A stretch of DNA of 64,000 nucleotides from Pseudomonas sichuanensis. GTDB taxonomy: Bacteria > Pseudomonadota > Gammaproteobacteria > Pseudomonadales > Pseudomonadaceae. The notes beneath the pieces were generated by a model, which made no database searches, had not been told where the DNA came from, and saw only the letters and a program-made list of their open reading frames with translations. Shown here one piece after another: positions 1 through 8,077 of the stretch (its first letter is position 1; the number at the start of each line of letters is the position of its first letter). Made by a program: the position numbers and the translations under genes. Location of the stretch: positions 1 through 64,000 of the forward strand of contig NZ_QKVM01000004.1 of NCBI RefSeq assembly GCF_003231305.1, written 5' to 3'.

Positions 1-524
1 CGGTGTGGCTGTTTGCCTATGGCTCGTTGATCTGGCGCCCTGAGTGCAATTCGGTCGAGCGCCAGCGGGCGCGGGTGCATGGTTATCACCGTGGCCTTTA
101 CCTCTGGTCTCACGAACATCGCGGCACCCCGGAATGCCCTGGGCTGGTGTTCGGCCTTGATCGTGGCGGTTCGTGCAGCGGGTTCGCCTACCGCCTGGAC
201 GAGAGCAACCTGGACGATTCGCTGATGGCCTTATGGCAACGCGAGATGCCTTACCCGGCCTATCGCCCGCACTGGCTCAGTTGCCGCCTGGGTGACGGCA
301 GCAAGGTGCAGGCCCTGGGTTTTGTGCTGGAAAGGCACCTGCCGTGCTACGCGGGTAACCTGCCAGACACCCTGTTCAGCCAGATCCTCGCCAGCGCCAC
401 AGGGCGCTATGGCACCACGCGCGAGTATGTGGAGCAGACGCTCAATGCCCTGCGCAGCCACCAGATGCCGGATCGCAACCTGGAGGCGCGGTTCAGGCGC
501 TGCCATAACCTGCGTGAGGTCTGA
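1..524 (+). CDS. ChaC-family gamma-glutamylcyclotransferase (5' end cut by window edge)
   Basis: The reading frame is open to the left edge, so the true start may lie outside; the first in-window candidate is a GTG at 3. The protein opens with YGSLIWRP, the glycine-rich substrate loop of the ChaC/gamma-glutamylcyclotransferase fold. It also has LWQREM, whose Glu (about residue 81 from the GTG) matches the catalytic acid position of the family. ChaC enzymes cleave glutathione to 5-oxoproline and Cys-Gly in the cytosol. The visible length of about 173 residues is slightly short for bacterial ChaC, in line with a missing N-terminus. The family call is firm; the exact substrate is inferred. Confidence 0.85.
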   Translation, partial: VWLFAYGSLIWRPECNSVERQRARVHGYHRGLYLWSHEHRGTPECPGLVFGLDRGGSCSGFAYRLDESNLDDSLMALWQREMPYPAYRPHWLSCRLGDGSKVQALGFVLERHLPCYAGNLPDTLFSQILASATGRYGTTREYVEQTLNALRSHQMPDRNLEARFRRCHNLREV

Positions 525-543
525 GTTTCTGGCTGCCTGAGCG

Positions 544-580
544 GGCCTCATCGCTGGCAAGCCGCGGCGGCGATGAGGCC
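544..580. terminator. Inverted repeat between convergent genes
   Basis: GGCCTCATCGC at 544-554 is perfectly complementary to GCGATGAGGCC at 570-580, and the loop carries TGGCAAGCC as in the local REP variants. It sits between the convergent chaC-like and quinone oxidoreductase genes, so it may act as a bidirectional terminator, a REP relative, or both. There is no clear T-run. Confidence 0.5.
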
Positions 581-598
581 AGAACAGCCATGACAATG

Positions 599-1576
599 CT
601 ACCTGGCCACCACCACCAACTTGCCCACCGCCTGGCGCTGCGCCAGCCGCTCGATCGCCGCACCCCCTTCAGCCAAAGCATAAGTCTGCGACACCAACGG
701 CTTCAGCTTGCCCTCGGCATGCCAGGCAAACAGCTGGCGGAAGTTGGCCGCGTTGTCCTCCGGCTGGCGTTGGGCGAACGCTCCCCAGAACACCCCGATC
801 ACTGCCGCGCCCTTGAGCAGCGCCAGGTTCACCGGCAGCTGCGGGATCGTGCCGCTGGCAAAGCCCACCACCAGCAGCCGGCCGTTCCACGCCAGCCCCC
901 GCACGGCCTGCTCGAACAGCGCGCCGCCCACCGGGTCGTAGACCACGTCCACCCCCTGGCCGCCGGTCAGGCGTTTGATCTCGTCCTTCAGGCTGGCCTG
1001 GCTGTAGTCGATCAGCTCGTCGGCCCCGGCGGCCTTGGCCACCGCCAGCTTGTCGGCGCTGCTGGCTGCAGCGATCACCCGCGCACCCAGGGCCTTGCCG
1101 ATTTCCACCGCAGCCAGGCCCACGCCCCCCGAGGCGCCCAGCACCAACAGGGTCTCGCCGGCCTTGAGCTGGCCACGCTGGGTCAGTGCGTGCATCGAGG
1201 TGCCGTAGGTCATGCCGAAGGCGGCGGCGGTGGTGAAGTCCATGCCTGCGGGGATCGGCAACACGTTGTAGAACGGCACCGCCACCTGCTCGGCGAAGGC
1301 GCCCCAGCCGGTCAGGGCCATGACCCGGTCACCGACCTTGAACGCGCCGGCCTTCTCGCCGACCGCTGCGACCACGCCGGCCGCTTCACCGCCGGGCGAG
1401 AACGGCAGGGGCGGCTGGAACTGGTACTTGCCTTCGATGATCAGGGTGTCGGGAAAGTTGACCCCGGCGGCATGCACCTCGAGCAGGATCTCGTTCTTCT
1501 TCGGCGCGGGGCTGGCGACCTCTTCCAGAACCAGGTCCCGCGCCGGGCCCAGGGCTTTGCACAACAAGGCTTTCAT
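599..1576 (-). CDS. NADPH:quinone oxidoreductase family (zinc-free MDR)
   Basis: This 325-residue protein is a medium-chain dehydrogenase/reductase of the quinone oxidoreductase type. The N-terminal GroES-like catalytic domain has AAGVNFPDTLI and the SPGGEAAGVV stretch. The Rossmann fold carries LGASGGVGLAAVEI at about residues 145-160 for NADPH binding. The zinc-ligand cysteines of alcohol dehydrogenases are absent, as in Qor/zeta-crystallin enzymes. The ATG at 1576 is preferred over the upstream start of the longer frame because AAGGAAT lies just before it and it gives the conserved MKALLCK start. Reduction of quinones or enoyl substrates in the cytosol is expected; the true substrate is unknown. 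Confidence 0.85.
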   Translation of the reverse strand: MKALLCKALGPARDLVLEEVASPAPKKNEILLEVHAAGVNFPDTLIIEGKYQFQPPLPFSPGGEAAGVVAAVGEKAGAFKVGDRVMALTGWGAFAEQVAVPFYNVLPIPAGMDFTTAAAFGMTYGTSMHALTQRGQLKAGETLLVLGASGGVGLAAVEIGKALGARVIAAASSADKLAVAKAAGADELIDYSQASLKDEIKRLTGGQGVDVVYDPVGGALFEQAVRGLAWNGRLLVVGFASGTIPQLPVNLALLKGAAVIGVFWGAFAQRQPEDNAANFRQLFAWHAEGKLKPLVSQTYALAEGGAAIERLAQRQAVGKLVVVAR

Positions 1577-1734
1577 CAGGGCTATTCCTTTGCGTGTGGT
1601 GGCCGATAAGTGTAGGAGGGCCGTTTGGCGGGTCAACGAGCATGGCCCGCCCTGATGTGCCGGCATAAGCCCGGGCTTGGGTTTGCCCGGCGCGCTGGGT
1701 AAGCTGGCGCCAACTGTATTGAGGAGCGTAATTG

Positions 1735-2139
1735 GTGAAAGCGTGGATCTTGATGGTGCTGGCCCTGATGCTGCCAGCCGTGGCGATGGCCGAGGAGGCC
1801 AAGGAAGGGGCGCCCAAGGTGAGCTATATCAGCCTCAGCCCGCCCTTCGTCGGCAACTATGCCCTTGACGGCAGCCCCAAGCTGCGTGTGTTCAAGGCCG
1901 ACGTTGCCCTGCGCGTGACCGGCGATGCCGCCGCCGCTGCGGTCAAGCACCACGAGCCGCTGATCCGCAACCAGCTGGTGGCGCTGTTCACCCAGCAGGG
2001 TGTGGACAACATGAGCAACGTCGAAGCCAAGGAAAAACTGCGCCAGGACGCGCTCAAGCAAGTGCAGCAGGTGATGGAAGCCGAAGAGGGCAAGCCGATC
2101 GTCGAGGACCTGCTGTTCAACAACCTGATCGTGCAGTGA
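1735..2139 (+). CDS. FliL-like exported/membrane-anchored protein
   Basis: The product is a 134-residue protein with an N-terminal hydrophobic segment (about residues 3-18, ending AVAMA) and a FliL-like body. That body has LSPPFVGNYAL, a phosphorylation-independent beta region and LRQDALKQVQQVM near the end. FliL proteins sit in the inner membrane beside the flagellar stator, but this copy is far from any flagellar cluster and looks like the stand-alone FliL-domain protein seen in pseudomonads. GTG at 1735 is the likely start because GAGGAG at 1721-1726 is 8 bases upstream; a TTG at 1732 is also in frame. The ending LFNNLIVQ fits the family. A role in motility is inferred only. Confidence 0.7.
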   Translation: MKAWILMVLALMLPAVAMAEEAKEGAPKVSYISLSPPFVGNYALDGSPKLRVFKADVALRVTGDAAAAAVKHHEPLIRNQLVALFTQQGVDNMSNVEAKEKLRQDALKQVQQVMEAEEGKPIVEDLLFNNLIVQ

Positions 2140-2592
2140 TCAACGGCTCAGGGCGATGATCGCCTCCCACTGGGCTGCGGTTACCGGCATCACCGACAGG
2201 CGGCTGCCCTTCTGCACCAGCGGCAGTTCCTCAAGGGCGGCCTGCTGCTTGAGCAGCCCCAGGCCGAGTACCTGGCGCAAGGTCTGCACATGCTCTACGT
2301 CCACGGCGCTCCAGGGGTTCTTGTCGGCGCTGGCCTTGGGGTCGTGATAGTGGCTTGCAGGGTCCAGCGCGGTTGGGTCCGGGTAGGCGGCGGCGCTGAT
2401 CCGGGCAATGCCGGCCACGCCGGGTTGCGGGCAGCTGGAGTGATAAAAGAAAAATTCGTCGCCGACGCTCATGGCCCGCAGAAAGTTGCGCGCCTGGTAG
2501 TTGCGCACCCCGTCCCAGCGGGCGGTGCCGAGCCTTGCCAGGCCTTCGATGGAGAGTTCGTCGGGCTCGGATTTCATCAGCCAGTAGGCCAT
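2140..2592 (-). CDS. EVE domain protein
   Basis: The whole 150-residue protein is one EVE domain (PUA-like fold, relative of thymocyte nuclear protein 1 and YTH readers). Hallmarks are YWLMKSEPDE at the start, WDGVRNYQARN, the FFYHSSC aromatic-cage stretch and PWSAVDVEHV. EVE domains bind modified bases in nucleic acid; bacterial stand-alone versions have no settled function. AGGAG lies about 8 bases upstream of the ATG. It converges on the FliL-like gene with no gap (stop codons adjacent). Confidence 0.9.
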   Translation of the reverse strand: MAYWLMKSEPDELSIEGLARLGTARWDGVRNYQARNFLRAMSVGDEFFFYHSSCPQPGVAGIARISAAAYPDPTALDPASHYHDPKASADKNPWSAVDVEHVQTLRQVLGLGLLKQQAALEELPLVQKGSRLSVMPVTAAQWEAIIALSR

Positions 2593-2769
2593 GGATACTG
2601 CTCCTGAAAGGGTTTGAAATAACTCGTTGCATCAAACCGACAGCCGGTTGGCGTCAACGTTTGCGTGTGGGCTCACGTTGGCGGAAAATGCGCCGATTTT
2701 AAAGACAGACGCTCCGGCCGCCACCCATAAAGGCGCCGAGCACGGACAGTTTGCCTAGGGGGGCATTCG

Positions 2770-2922
2770 ATGAAACAACGTAAACCGGACCTGCTCTGGA
2801 TCCTCGCCTTCATTTTCGGCCTGGGCGTGGTGACTACCGGTTATGCGCAGGGCCTGTGGGAGCGCAAGCTGGACGCCGCCAGCCAGCAAATGCCGGTCGA
2901 CCCGGCGCAACAGCAGCGCTGA
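2770..2922 (+). CDS. Small single-span membrane protein (50 aa)
   Basis: This short gene begins ATG-AAA-CAA-CGT after a strong purine-rich site (AGGGGGG at about 2757-2763). The product has a basic N-terminus (MKQRKPD), one hydrophobic helix of about 17 residues (LLWILAFIFGLGVVTTG) and a polar, Gln-rich tail ending PAQQQR. That is the layout of a small inner-membrane protein with its C-terminus outside or a short anchored peptide. It is transcribed toward fthC and ends 19 bases before the fthC stop. I do not recognise a function. The ribosome site, the membrane segment and GC-rich codon use support it as a real gene. Confidence 0.7.
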   Translation: MKQRKPDLLWILAFIFGLGVVTTGYAQGLWERKLDAASQQMPVDPAQQQR

Positions 2923-2941
2923 TCCACATTTTCGAGCCTGA

Positions 2942-3550
2942 TCACCTCGGCGCCAGGTATCTGTCACGGTCCGAGACCGTCCCCCGCAGCGGTACATCCC
3001 AGCTTGCCTGAGTGAGGCGTTCGACCTTCTGGCATTCGTGCGCCAGCCCCAGCAACAGCGGTTTTTTCCAGGCCTTGCGCCGCCCCAGGTAGGCCAGGCT
3101 GCGGTCGTAGAAGCCACCGCCCATGCCCAGGCGCCCCCCCATTTCATCGAAACCGACCAGCGGCAGCAGGACCAGGTCCAGCGCCCAGACGGGTCGTTGG
3201 CGCTTGCGCTCGATTATCGGCTCCGAGATCCGGAAGCGATTAGGCCTTAGTTTTTCACCCTGCTCGAAGCGCTGGAACACCATGCGCGTGCGTGGCCAGG
3301 CGTGCAGCACCGGCAGGTAGACGCGCTTGCCGCGCTTGTGTGCCTCGCGCAACAGCAGGCGCGGGTCGATCTCGCCGTCGTTGGGCAGGTACAGGGCAAT
3401 GTGGCGGGCGCGGCGGAACAACGGATCCTGCGCCAGCTGGCGGTACAGGCCAAGCGCGGCCTGGCTTTGCTGGGCGGGTGTGAGGGCGCGGCGCGCATTG
3501 CGCAGCAGGCGGCGAAGCTGGGGGCGGGTGAGCGGCGCGGTGTCGGTCAT
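2942..3550 (-). CDS. fthC: 5-formyltetrahydrofolate cyclo-ligase
   Basis: The 202-residue enzyme converts 5-formyl-THF to 5,10-methenyl-THF using ATP. Recognisable parts are the N-terminal LRRLLRNARRAL helix, the ALYLPNDGEIDPR segment, and LVLLPLVGFDEMGGRLGMGGGFYDR, the conserved substrate/nucleotide loop (quoted in part as GMGGGFYDR). ATG at 3550 gives the family length; the longer open frame runs back through the 6S RNA gene and is not credible. The ssrS-fthC arrangement is the classic ssrS-ygfA pair, in which the enzyme gene lies downstream of 6S RNA on the same strand. A hairpin terminator separates the two here. Confidence 0.93.
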   Translation of the reverse strand: MTDTAPLTRPQLRRLLRNARRALTPAQQSQAALGLYRQLAQDPLFRRARHIALYLPNDGEIDPRLLLREAHKRGKRVYLPVLHAWPRTRMVFQRFEQGEKLRPNRFRISEPIIERKRQRPVWALDLVLLPLVGFDEMGGRLGMGGGFYDRSLAYLGRRKAWKKPLLLGLAHECQKVERLTQASWDVPLRGTVSDRDRYLAPR

Positions 3551-3570
3551 GGCACGGGCGGTCCCTGAAG

Positions 3571-3599
3571 AAACGAAAAGCCCGCCGTTGGAGGCGGGC
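3571..3599 (-). terminator. Intrinsic terminator between 6S RNA and fthC
   Basis: Read on the minus strand, GCCCGCC, a six-base loop, GGCGGGC and then TTTTCGTTTC form a textbook intrinsic terminator just downstream of the 6S RNA 3' end. It should stop most 6S transcripts, leaving read-through for fthC. Confidence 0.75.
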
Positions 3600-3611
3600 A
3601 GTTCTGAATGC

Positions 3612-3790
3612 AGGCTCCCCGACAAGACCGCTATCGGTGTAGCCCTTGAACCCGAAAGTTCAAGGTGGAGATTGCAGGGGGCGTTAAGGCTTTCCGTCGG
3701 GCGGACATGCACACCGGCCCCAGCGTGCAACCCCCGTGGTTGTGCGTATCGGCTCAGGGACATAACCGACTGGCGCATCCCCCAGGGAGT
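3612..3790 (-). ncRNA. ssrS: 6S RNA
   Basis: The minus strand reads like E. coli 6S RNA in all conserved blocks: CCAGTC then CCCTGAGCCGATA near the 5' side, GGAAAGCCTTAA in the 3' arm, and CACCTTGAACTTTCGGGTTCAAGGG near the 3' end (key parts TTGAAC and GGTTCAAGGG). The ends ACTCCC (5') and GGGGAG (3') pair to close the molecule, giving about 179 nt. 6S RNA mimics an open promoter and traps sigma-70 RNA polymerase in stationary phase. It lies between zapA and fthC, as in other gammaproteobacteria. The ends are estimated from the pairing and the promoter to within a few bases. Confidence 0.93.
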
Positions 3791-3796
3791 GGCGCC

Positions 3797-3825
3797 AGTA
3801 TACCAATCTCAATCGTTTTTGCTAA
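3797..3825 (-). promoter_or_regulatory. Putative sigma-70 promoter of ssrS
   Basis: On the minus strand TATACT (3802-3797) lies 7 bases before the predicted 6S start at 3790, and TTAGCA (3825-3820) lies 17 bases upstream as a weak -35. The promoter overlaps the last codons of zapA. Confidence 0.6.
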
Positions 3826-4129
3826 CCGGATCGTCGGCCAGCGCCTGATCGACCCGTTCCAGCAGGTCGCGCACCTGCTCGCGGGTGGTGCCGCCACTGC
3901 TGGCCGCTTCCGGTCGGTCCTGGCGGTGCAGCAGCTCGTGGGTAATGTTCAGGGCGGCCATGACCGCGATGCGGTCGGCGCCGATCACTTTGCCGCTGCT
4001 GCGGATCTCGCGCATCTTGCCGTCGAGGTAACGGGCGGCACCGACCAGGTTGTTGCGCTCCTCGGGCGGGCAGATGATCGAGTATTCCTTGTCGAGGATC
4101 TGGACGGTGACGCTATTGCTTGAACTCAT
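3809..4129 (-). CDS. zapA: Cell division protein ZapA
   Basis: The 106-residue protein matches ZapA, which crosslinks FtsZ protofilaments at the division ring. It has VTVQILDKEYSI at the N-terminus, CPPEERNNLVGAARYLD, and the coiled-coil IAVMAALNITHELL in the middle to C-terminal half. ATG at 4129 starts the conserved domain; the longer open frame upstream is a shadow of the neighbouring gene. It overlaps the stop of the upstream coiled-coil gene by four bases (ATGA), so the two are translationally coupled. Confidence 0.92.
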   Translation of the reverse strand: MSSSNSVTVQILDKEYSIICPPEERNNLVGAARYLDGKMREIRSSGKVIGADRIAVMAALNITHELLHRQDRPEAASSGGTTREQVRDLLERVDQALADDPVSKND

Positions 4130-4344
4130 GAGTCTTGCTCCAGGGCCTTGAGACGCAGGATCATCGATTCGATCTTGCGCTTGGCGATCTCGTTCTTTTC
4201 GATGAGGTGGGCGCGCTCCTCGCGCCAGGTTTTTTCCTGCGCTACTAAGAGTGCATTTTGCCGTTTTAGTTGCTCGACCCGCTCGATCAGCGACTCGAAC
4301 CGGCTCATCAGCGCTTGCAGGTCGTTCTCTTGCATGGGTTGCAC
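4126..4344 (-). CDS. TIGR02449-type small coiled-coil protein (ZapB-like)
   Basis: The 72-residue protein is almost wholly a coiled coil: LMSRFESLIERVEQLKRQNALLVAQE continues through EERAHLIEKNEIAKRKIESMILRLKALEQ with heptad leucines/isoleucines. This is the small family found just upstream of zapA in pseudomonads, with a ZapB-like look. Coupling to zapA (ATGA overlap) suggests a role at the division septum, but that is inference. GTG at 4344 follows GGAG by 8 bases; the ATG three codons later (4335) is the alternative start. Confidence 0.8.
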   Translation of the reverse strand: MQPMQENDLQALMSRFESLIERVEQLKRQNALLVAQEKTWREERAHLIEKNEIAKRKIESMILRLKALEQDS

Positions 4345-4488
4345 TCGATTCGCTCCATCGTCGACTCACCTTGCGATCATGCCCGCACAGTCGCCATGCG
4401 GCCAGTGCTGATGGTCTTGGCGCGCCTGCCGGTGCTAGGATACAAGGCCTTCATTCTAGTCATTGCGCCGTCTGGCGCCTAGCTGCCC

Positions 4489-5043
4489 ATGCCCAATACC
4501 CAATCGCCCTACATCGCCTTCGCCATGCTGCTGTCCAGCAATGGCCACCCTGTCACCCCGGCCGAGCTGCATGGCCTGCTGATCGGCCGCAGCTGCGCCG
4601 GTGCCGGCTTCGATGCCGAGGCCTGGCTGGCCGACGCCGCCCAACTGCTGGAAACCGAACCCGGCGACACGGTTCGCAATGCCCTGGTCGGCCTGCAGGA
4701 GATGGTCAAGGCCGAGCTGACCGGCGAAGACGTCGCCATCGTGCTGCTGCTGCCTTCCGACGATGCCGCGCTGAGCGACCGCGCCACCGCGCTGGGCCAG
4801 TGGTGCCAGGGCTTCATCACCGGTTTCGGTTTGAACGCCGGCGGCAAGGACCTGTCCACCGATGCCAAGGAAGTGCTCCAGGACCTGGTAGCCATTTCGC
4901 AAGTCCAGGAAGCGTTGGAAGAGTCCGAGGACGGCGAGAGCGACTACATGGAAGTCATGGAGTACCTGCGTGTCGCGCCGCTGCTGCTGTACACCGAGCT
5001 GGCCGCACCGGCCGCGCCCGCGCCCAAGCCATCGCTGCACTGA
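4489..5043 (+). CDS. UPF0149/YgfB family protein
   Basis: This 184-residue protein matches the YgfB/YecA (UPF0149) family. It has [21 protein letters not shown] in the N-terminal half, [11 protein letters not shown] in the middle, and [20 protein letters not shown] at the end. It carries no SEC-C zinc motif at the C-terminus, so it is of the YgfB rather than YecA type. In many gammaproteobacteria ygfB starts the ygfB-pepP-ubiH-ubiI operon, exactly the order here, and the zapA genes diverge from it. Its biochemical role is not settled in my knowledge; YgfB has been linked to regulation in P. aeruginosa. Confidence 0.88.
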   Translation: MPNTQSPYIAFAMLLSSNGHPVTPAELHGLLIGRSCAGAGFDAEAWLADAAQLLETEPGDTVRNALVGLQEMVKAELTGEDVAIVLLLPSDDAALSDRATALGQWCQGFITGFGLNAGGKDLSTDAKEVLQDLVAISQVQEALEESEDGESDYMEVMEYLRVAPLLLYTELAAPAAPAPKPSLH

Positions 5044-5064
5044 TCGATTCGGGGTCGTTTGCCC

Positions 5065-6399
5065 ATGAGCCACATACCCAAGGCGGAGTACGCCCGTCGG
5101 CGCAAGGCGCTGATGGCGCAGATGGTCCCCAACAGCATCGCCATCCTGCCCGCCGCCGCCGTTGCCATCCGCAACCGCGACGTCGAGCACGTCTATCGCC
5201 AGGACAGCGATTTCCAGTACCTCAGCGGCTTCCCCGAGCCCGAGGCGGTGATTGCCCTGATCCCTGGCCGCGAGCATGGCGAGTACGTGCTGTTCTGCCG
5301 TGAACGCAACCCGGAGCGCGAGCTGTGGGATGGCCTGCGCGCCGGCCAGGACGGTGCGATGCGCGACTTCGGTGCCGACGACGCCTTCCCCATCACCGAT
5401 ATCGACGAGATCCTGCCCGGCCTGATCGAAGGCCGCGAGCGGGTCTACAGCGCCATGGGCAGCAACCCCGAGTTCGACCGCCGTTTGATGGACTGGATCA
5501 ACGTGATCCGTTCCAAGGCCCGCCTGGGCGCGCAACCACCGAACGAATTCGTTGCCCTGGATCATCTGCTGCACGACATGCGCCTGTATAAATCGGCGGC
5601 GGAAGTGAAAGTCATGCGCGAGGCCGCGGCGATCTCGGCGCGGGCCCATGTGCGGGCCATGCAGGCCTGCCGCGCCGGGCTGCACGAATACAGCCTGGAA
5701 GCCGAGCTGGGCTACGAGTTCCGCAAGGGTGGGGCGAAGATGCCGGCCTACGGCTCGATCGTCGCGGCCGGGCGCAACAGCTGCATCCTGCATTACCAGC
5801 AGAACGACGCGCCGCTCAAGGACGGTGACCTGGTGCTGATCGACGCCGGTTGCGAGATCGACTGCTACGCCAGCGACATCACCCGCACCTTCCCGGTCAG
5901 CGGGCGTTTTTCGCCGGAGCAGAAGGCGATCTACGAACTGGTGCTCGCGGCCCAGGCCGCGGCCTTCGCGGTGATCGCCCCCGGCAAGCATTGGAACCAT
6001 GCCCACGAGGCCACCGTGCGGGTGATCACCGAAGGCCTGGTGGAACTGGGCCTGCTCAAGGGCGAAGTGCAGGCGCTGATCGACAGCGAGGCCTACCGCG
6101 CCTTCTACATGCACCGCGCCGGGCACTGGCTGGGCATGGATGTGCACGACGTGGGCGAATACAAGGTCGGCGGCCAGTGGCGCGTGCTCGAACCGGGCAT
6201 GGCCCTGACCGTCGAGCCGGGCATCTACATTGCCGCCGACAACCAGAACGTCGCGAAGAAATGGCGCGGCATCGGCGTAAGGATCGAGGACGACGTGGTA
6301 GTCACCAGGCAAGGTTGTGAAATCCTCACCTCGGGCGTACCGAGAACCATCGCCGAGATCGAAGCGCTGATGCTCGATGCCCGCAAGGCTGTGGCATGA
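5065..6399 (+). CDS. pepP: Xaa-Pro aminopeptidase
   Basis: The 444-residue M24B enzyme removes N-terminal residues preceding proline. The N-terminal creatinase-like domain (about residues 1-170, HIPKAEYARRRKAL) is followed by the pita-bread metallopeptidase domain. Metal ligands are visible in LIDAGCEIDCYASDITRTFPV (two Asp), HRAGHWLGMDVHDVGEY (His), LTVEPGIYI (Glu) and GVRIEDDVVV (Glu). ATG at 5065 is preferred over the TTG two codons earlier. The stop overlaps the ubiH start (ATGA), so both genes share an operon. Confidence 0.95.
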   Translation: MSHIPKAEYARRRKALMAQMVPNSIAILPAAAVAIRNRDVEHVYRQDSDFQYLSGFPEPEAVIALIPGREHGEYVLFCRERNPERELWDGLRAGQDGAMRDFGADDAFPITDIDEILPGLIEGRERVYSAMGSNPEFDRRLMDWINVIRSKARLGAQPPNEFVALDHLLHDMRLYKSAAEVKVMREAAAISARAHVRAMQACRAGLHEYSLEAELGYEFRKGGAKMPAYGSIVAAGRNSCILHYQQNDAPLKDGDLVLIDAGCEIDCYASDITRTFPVSGRFSPEQKAIYELVLAAQAAAFAVIAPGKHWNHAHEATVRVITEGLVELGLLKGEVQALIDSEAYRAFYMHRAGHWLGMDVHDVGEYKVGGQWRVLEPGMALTVEPGIYIAADNQNVAKKWRGIGVRIEDDVVVTRQGCEILTSGVPRTIAEIEALMLDARKAVA

Positions 6400-7595
6400 G
6401 CCGGGTCAACCTGGCGATCATCGGTGGCGGGCTGGTTGGCGCCAGCCTTGCCCTCACGCTCCAGGCCGGGGCCAAGGCCCGCGGCTGGAAAATCCTGCTG
6501 ATCGAGCCGTTCGCCCCGGGCGACAGCTTCCAGCCCAGCTACGACGCGCGCTCCTCGGCGCTGTCCTACGGCACCCGGCAAATCTACGAACAGTTGGGCT
6601 TGTGGCAGGCCATCAGCCGCCGCGCCGAGCCGATCAGCCAGATCCAGGTGTCCGACCGTGGCCGCTTTGGCGCCACCCGCCTGGATGCGCTCGAAGAGGG
6701 CGTGCCGGCGCTGGGTTACGTGGTCGAAAACGCCTGGCTCGGCCAGTGCCTGTGGCAAGCCATCGACAATGAGGTGGTGAGCTGGCGCTGCCCGGCTGAG
6801 GTGAAGGCGATGCAGGCCATCGCCGGCGGCTACCGCCTGCAACTGGACGACGACACTTCGCTGGAGTGCGACCTGGCAGTGCTGGCCGACGGCGGCCGCT
6901 CTGGCTTGCGTGAACAGTTGGGCATCCACGTGCGCAGCACGCCTTATGACCAGAGCGCGCTGATCGCCAACATCACCCCGGGCGAGGCCCACCGCGGCCA
7001 GGCGTTCGAGCGCTTTACCGAACAAGGCCCGATGGCGTTGCTGCCGTTGCCGGAAAACCGCTGTGCGCTGGTCTGGACCCGCCAGGGCATGGACGCCCGA
7101 CGCCTGGCCGAGGTTGACGAGCGCAGCTTCCTGCGTGAGCTGCAGGACGCCTTCGGCTACCGTCTCGGCGCCTTGCGCCAGGTGGGCGCGCGGCACCTGT
7201 ACCCGCTGGCGCTGGTCGAGGCCCAGGAGCAGGTACGTCCGCACCTGGTGGCGCTCGGCAACGCCGCCCACAGCCTGCACCCGATTGCCGGCCAGGGCTT
7301 CAACCTGTCGCTGCGTGACGTGCAGTCGCTGGCCGACGCGCTGCTGGCCGGCCCGCAACAACCGGGCGACCTGGCCACGTTGCAGGCTTACCAGCAGCGC
7401 CAGCGGCTCGACCAGGCGCTGACCATCGGCTTCTCTGACCAGGTCACCCGCGTGTTCGGCAGCAACCAGCCACTGATCACCACCGGGCGCAACCTTGGCC
7501 TGCTGGGCCTCGACCTGTTGCCGCCGGCAAAAAGCTGGTTCGCCCGGCAGGCCATGGGCCTTGGCACCCGCCCTGACCCGCGGGGCCGCCCATGA
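6396..7595 (+). CDS. ubiH: 2-octaprenyl-6-methoxyphenol hydroxylase (UbiH)
   Basis: This 399-residue FAD-dependent monooxygenase acts in ubiquinone ring hydroxylation. It has the dinucleotide fold IIGGGLVGASLAL at residues 7-19, the middle motif LAVLADGGRSGLRE, and the FAD-ribityl motif LGNAAHSLHPIAGQGFN. In this protein the usual GD of the last motif is GN. It is translationally coupled on both sides (ATGA overlaps with pepP and the following hotdog gene). Position after pepP is the conserved ubiH location. Confidence 0.94.
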   Translation: MSRVNLAIIGGGLVGASLALTLQAGAKARGWKILLIEPFAPGDSFQPSYDARSSALSYGTRQIYEQLGLWQAISRRAEPISQIQVSDRGRFGATRLDALEEGVPALGYVVENAWLGQCLWQAIDNEVVSWRCPAEVKAMQAIAGGYRLQLDDDTSLECDLAVLADGGRSGLREQLGIHVRSTPYDQSALIANITPGEAHRGQAFERFTEQGPMALLPLPENRCALVWTRQGMDARRLAEVDERSFLRELQDAFGYRLGALRQVGARHLYPLALVEAQEQVRPHLVALGNAAHSLHPIAGQGFNLSLRDVQSLADALLAGPQQPGDLATLQAYQQRQRLDQALTIGFSDQVTRVFGSNQPLITTGRNLGLLGLDLLPPAKSWFARQAMGLGTRPDPRGRP

Positions 7596-8074
7596 GCGAT
7601 CCCCGCAAGCTAGCGCGCAAGGCCCGCCTGCTGCGCTGGTTGCTCAACTGCTACCCGCCCTACCTGGGGGCCGGCATCCGCGTCCAGGCCATCAGCCCAG
7701 ACATGCGCAGCGTCAAGGTGCGCATGAAACTGACGCGGTGGAACCGCAACTACGTCGGTACCCAGTTCGGCGGCAGCCTGTACTCGATGGTCGACCCGTT
7801 CTACATGCTGCTGCTGATCGAGCAGCTGGGGCGCGAATACATCGTCTGGGACAAGGCCGCCAGCATCGATTTCATCTCGCCGGGCAAGGGCCCGGTGTAC
7901 GCCGAATTCCACGTCGACGACGCGCTGCTGGACGAGATTCGCCAGCAGACCGCCAGCGGCAAGAAATACCTGCCCAGGTTGCAGGTGGAGATCCGCGATG
8001 GCGCCGGCGAGCTGGTGGCGCGGGTCGACAAAACCCTATATGTGCGGCTCAAGCCGCAAGCGAGGCAGGCGTAA
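7592..8074 (+). CDS. DUF4442 hotdog-fold (thioesterase-like) protein
   Basis: The 160-residue protein has a single hotdog domain of the DUF4442 family: RMKLTRWNRNYVGTQFGGSLYSMVDPFYMLLL contains the long central helix, and KAASIDFISPGKG follows it. These proteins resemble acyl-CoA thioesterases, but no substrate is known. It lies between two ubiquinone hydroxylase genes and overlaps ubiH by four bases, so co-expression is likely. A role in ubiquinone or lipid metabolism is only a guess from position. Confidence 0.85.
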   Translation: MSDPRKLARKARLLRWLLNCYPPYLGAGIRVQAISPDMRSVKVRMKLTRWNRNYVGTQFGGSLYSMVDPFYMLLLIEQLGREYIVWDKAASIDFISPGKGPVYAEFHVDDALLDEIRQQTASGKKYLPRLQVEIRDGAGELVARVDKTLYVRLKPQARQA

Positions 8075-8077
8075 GGC

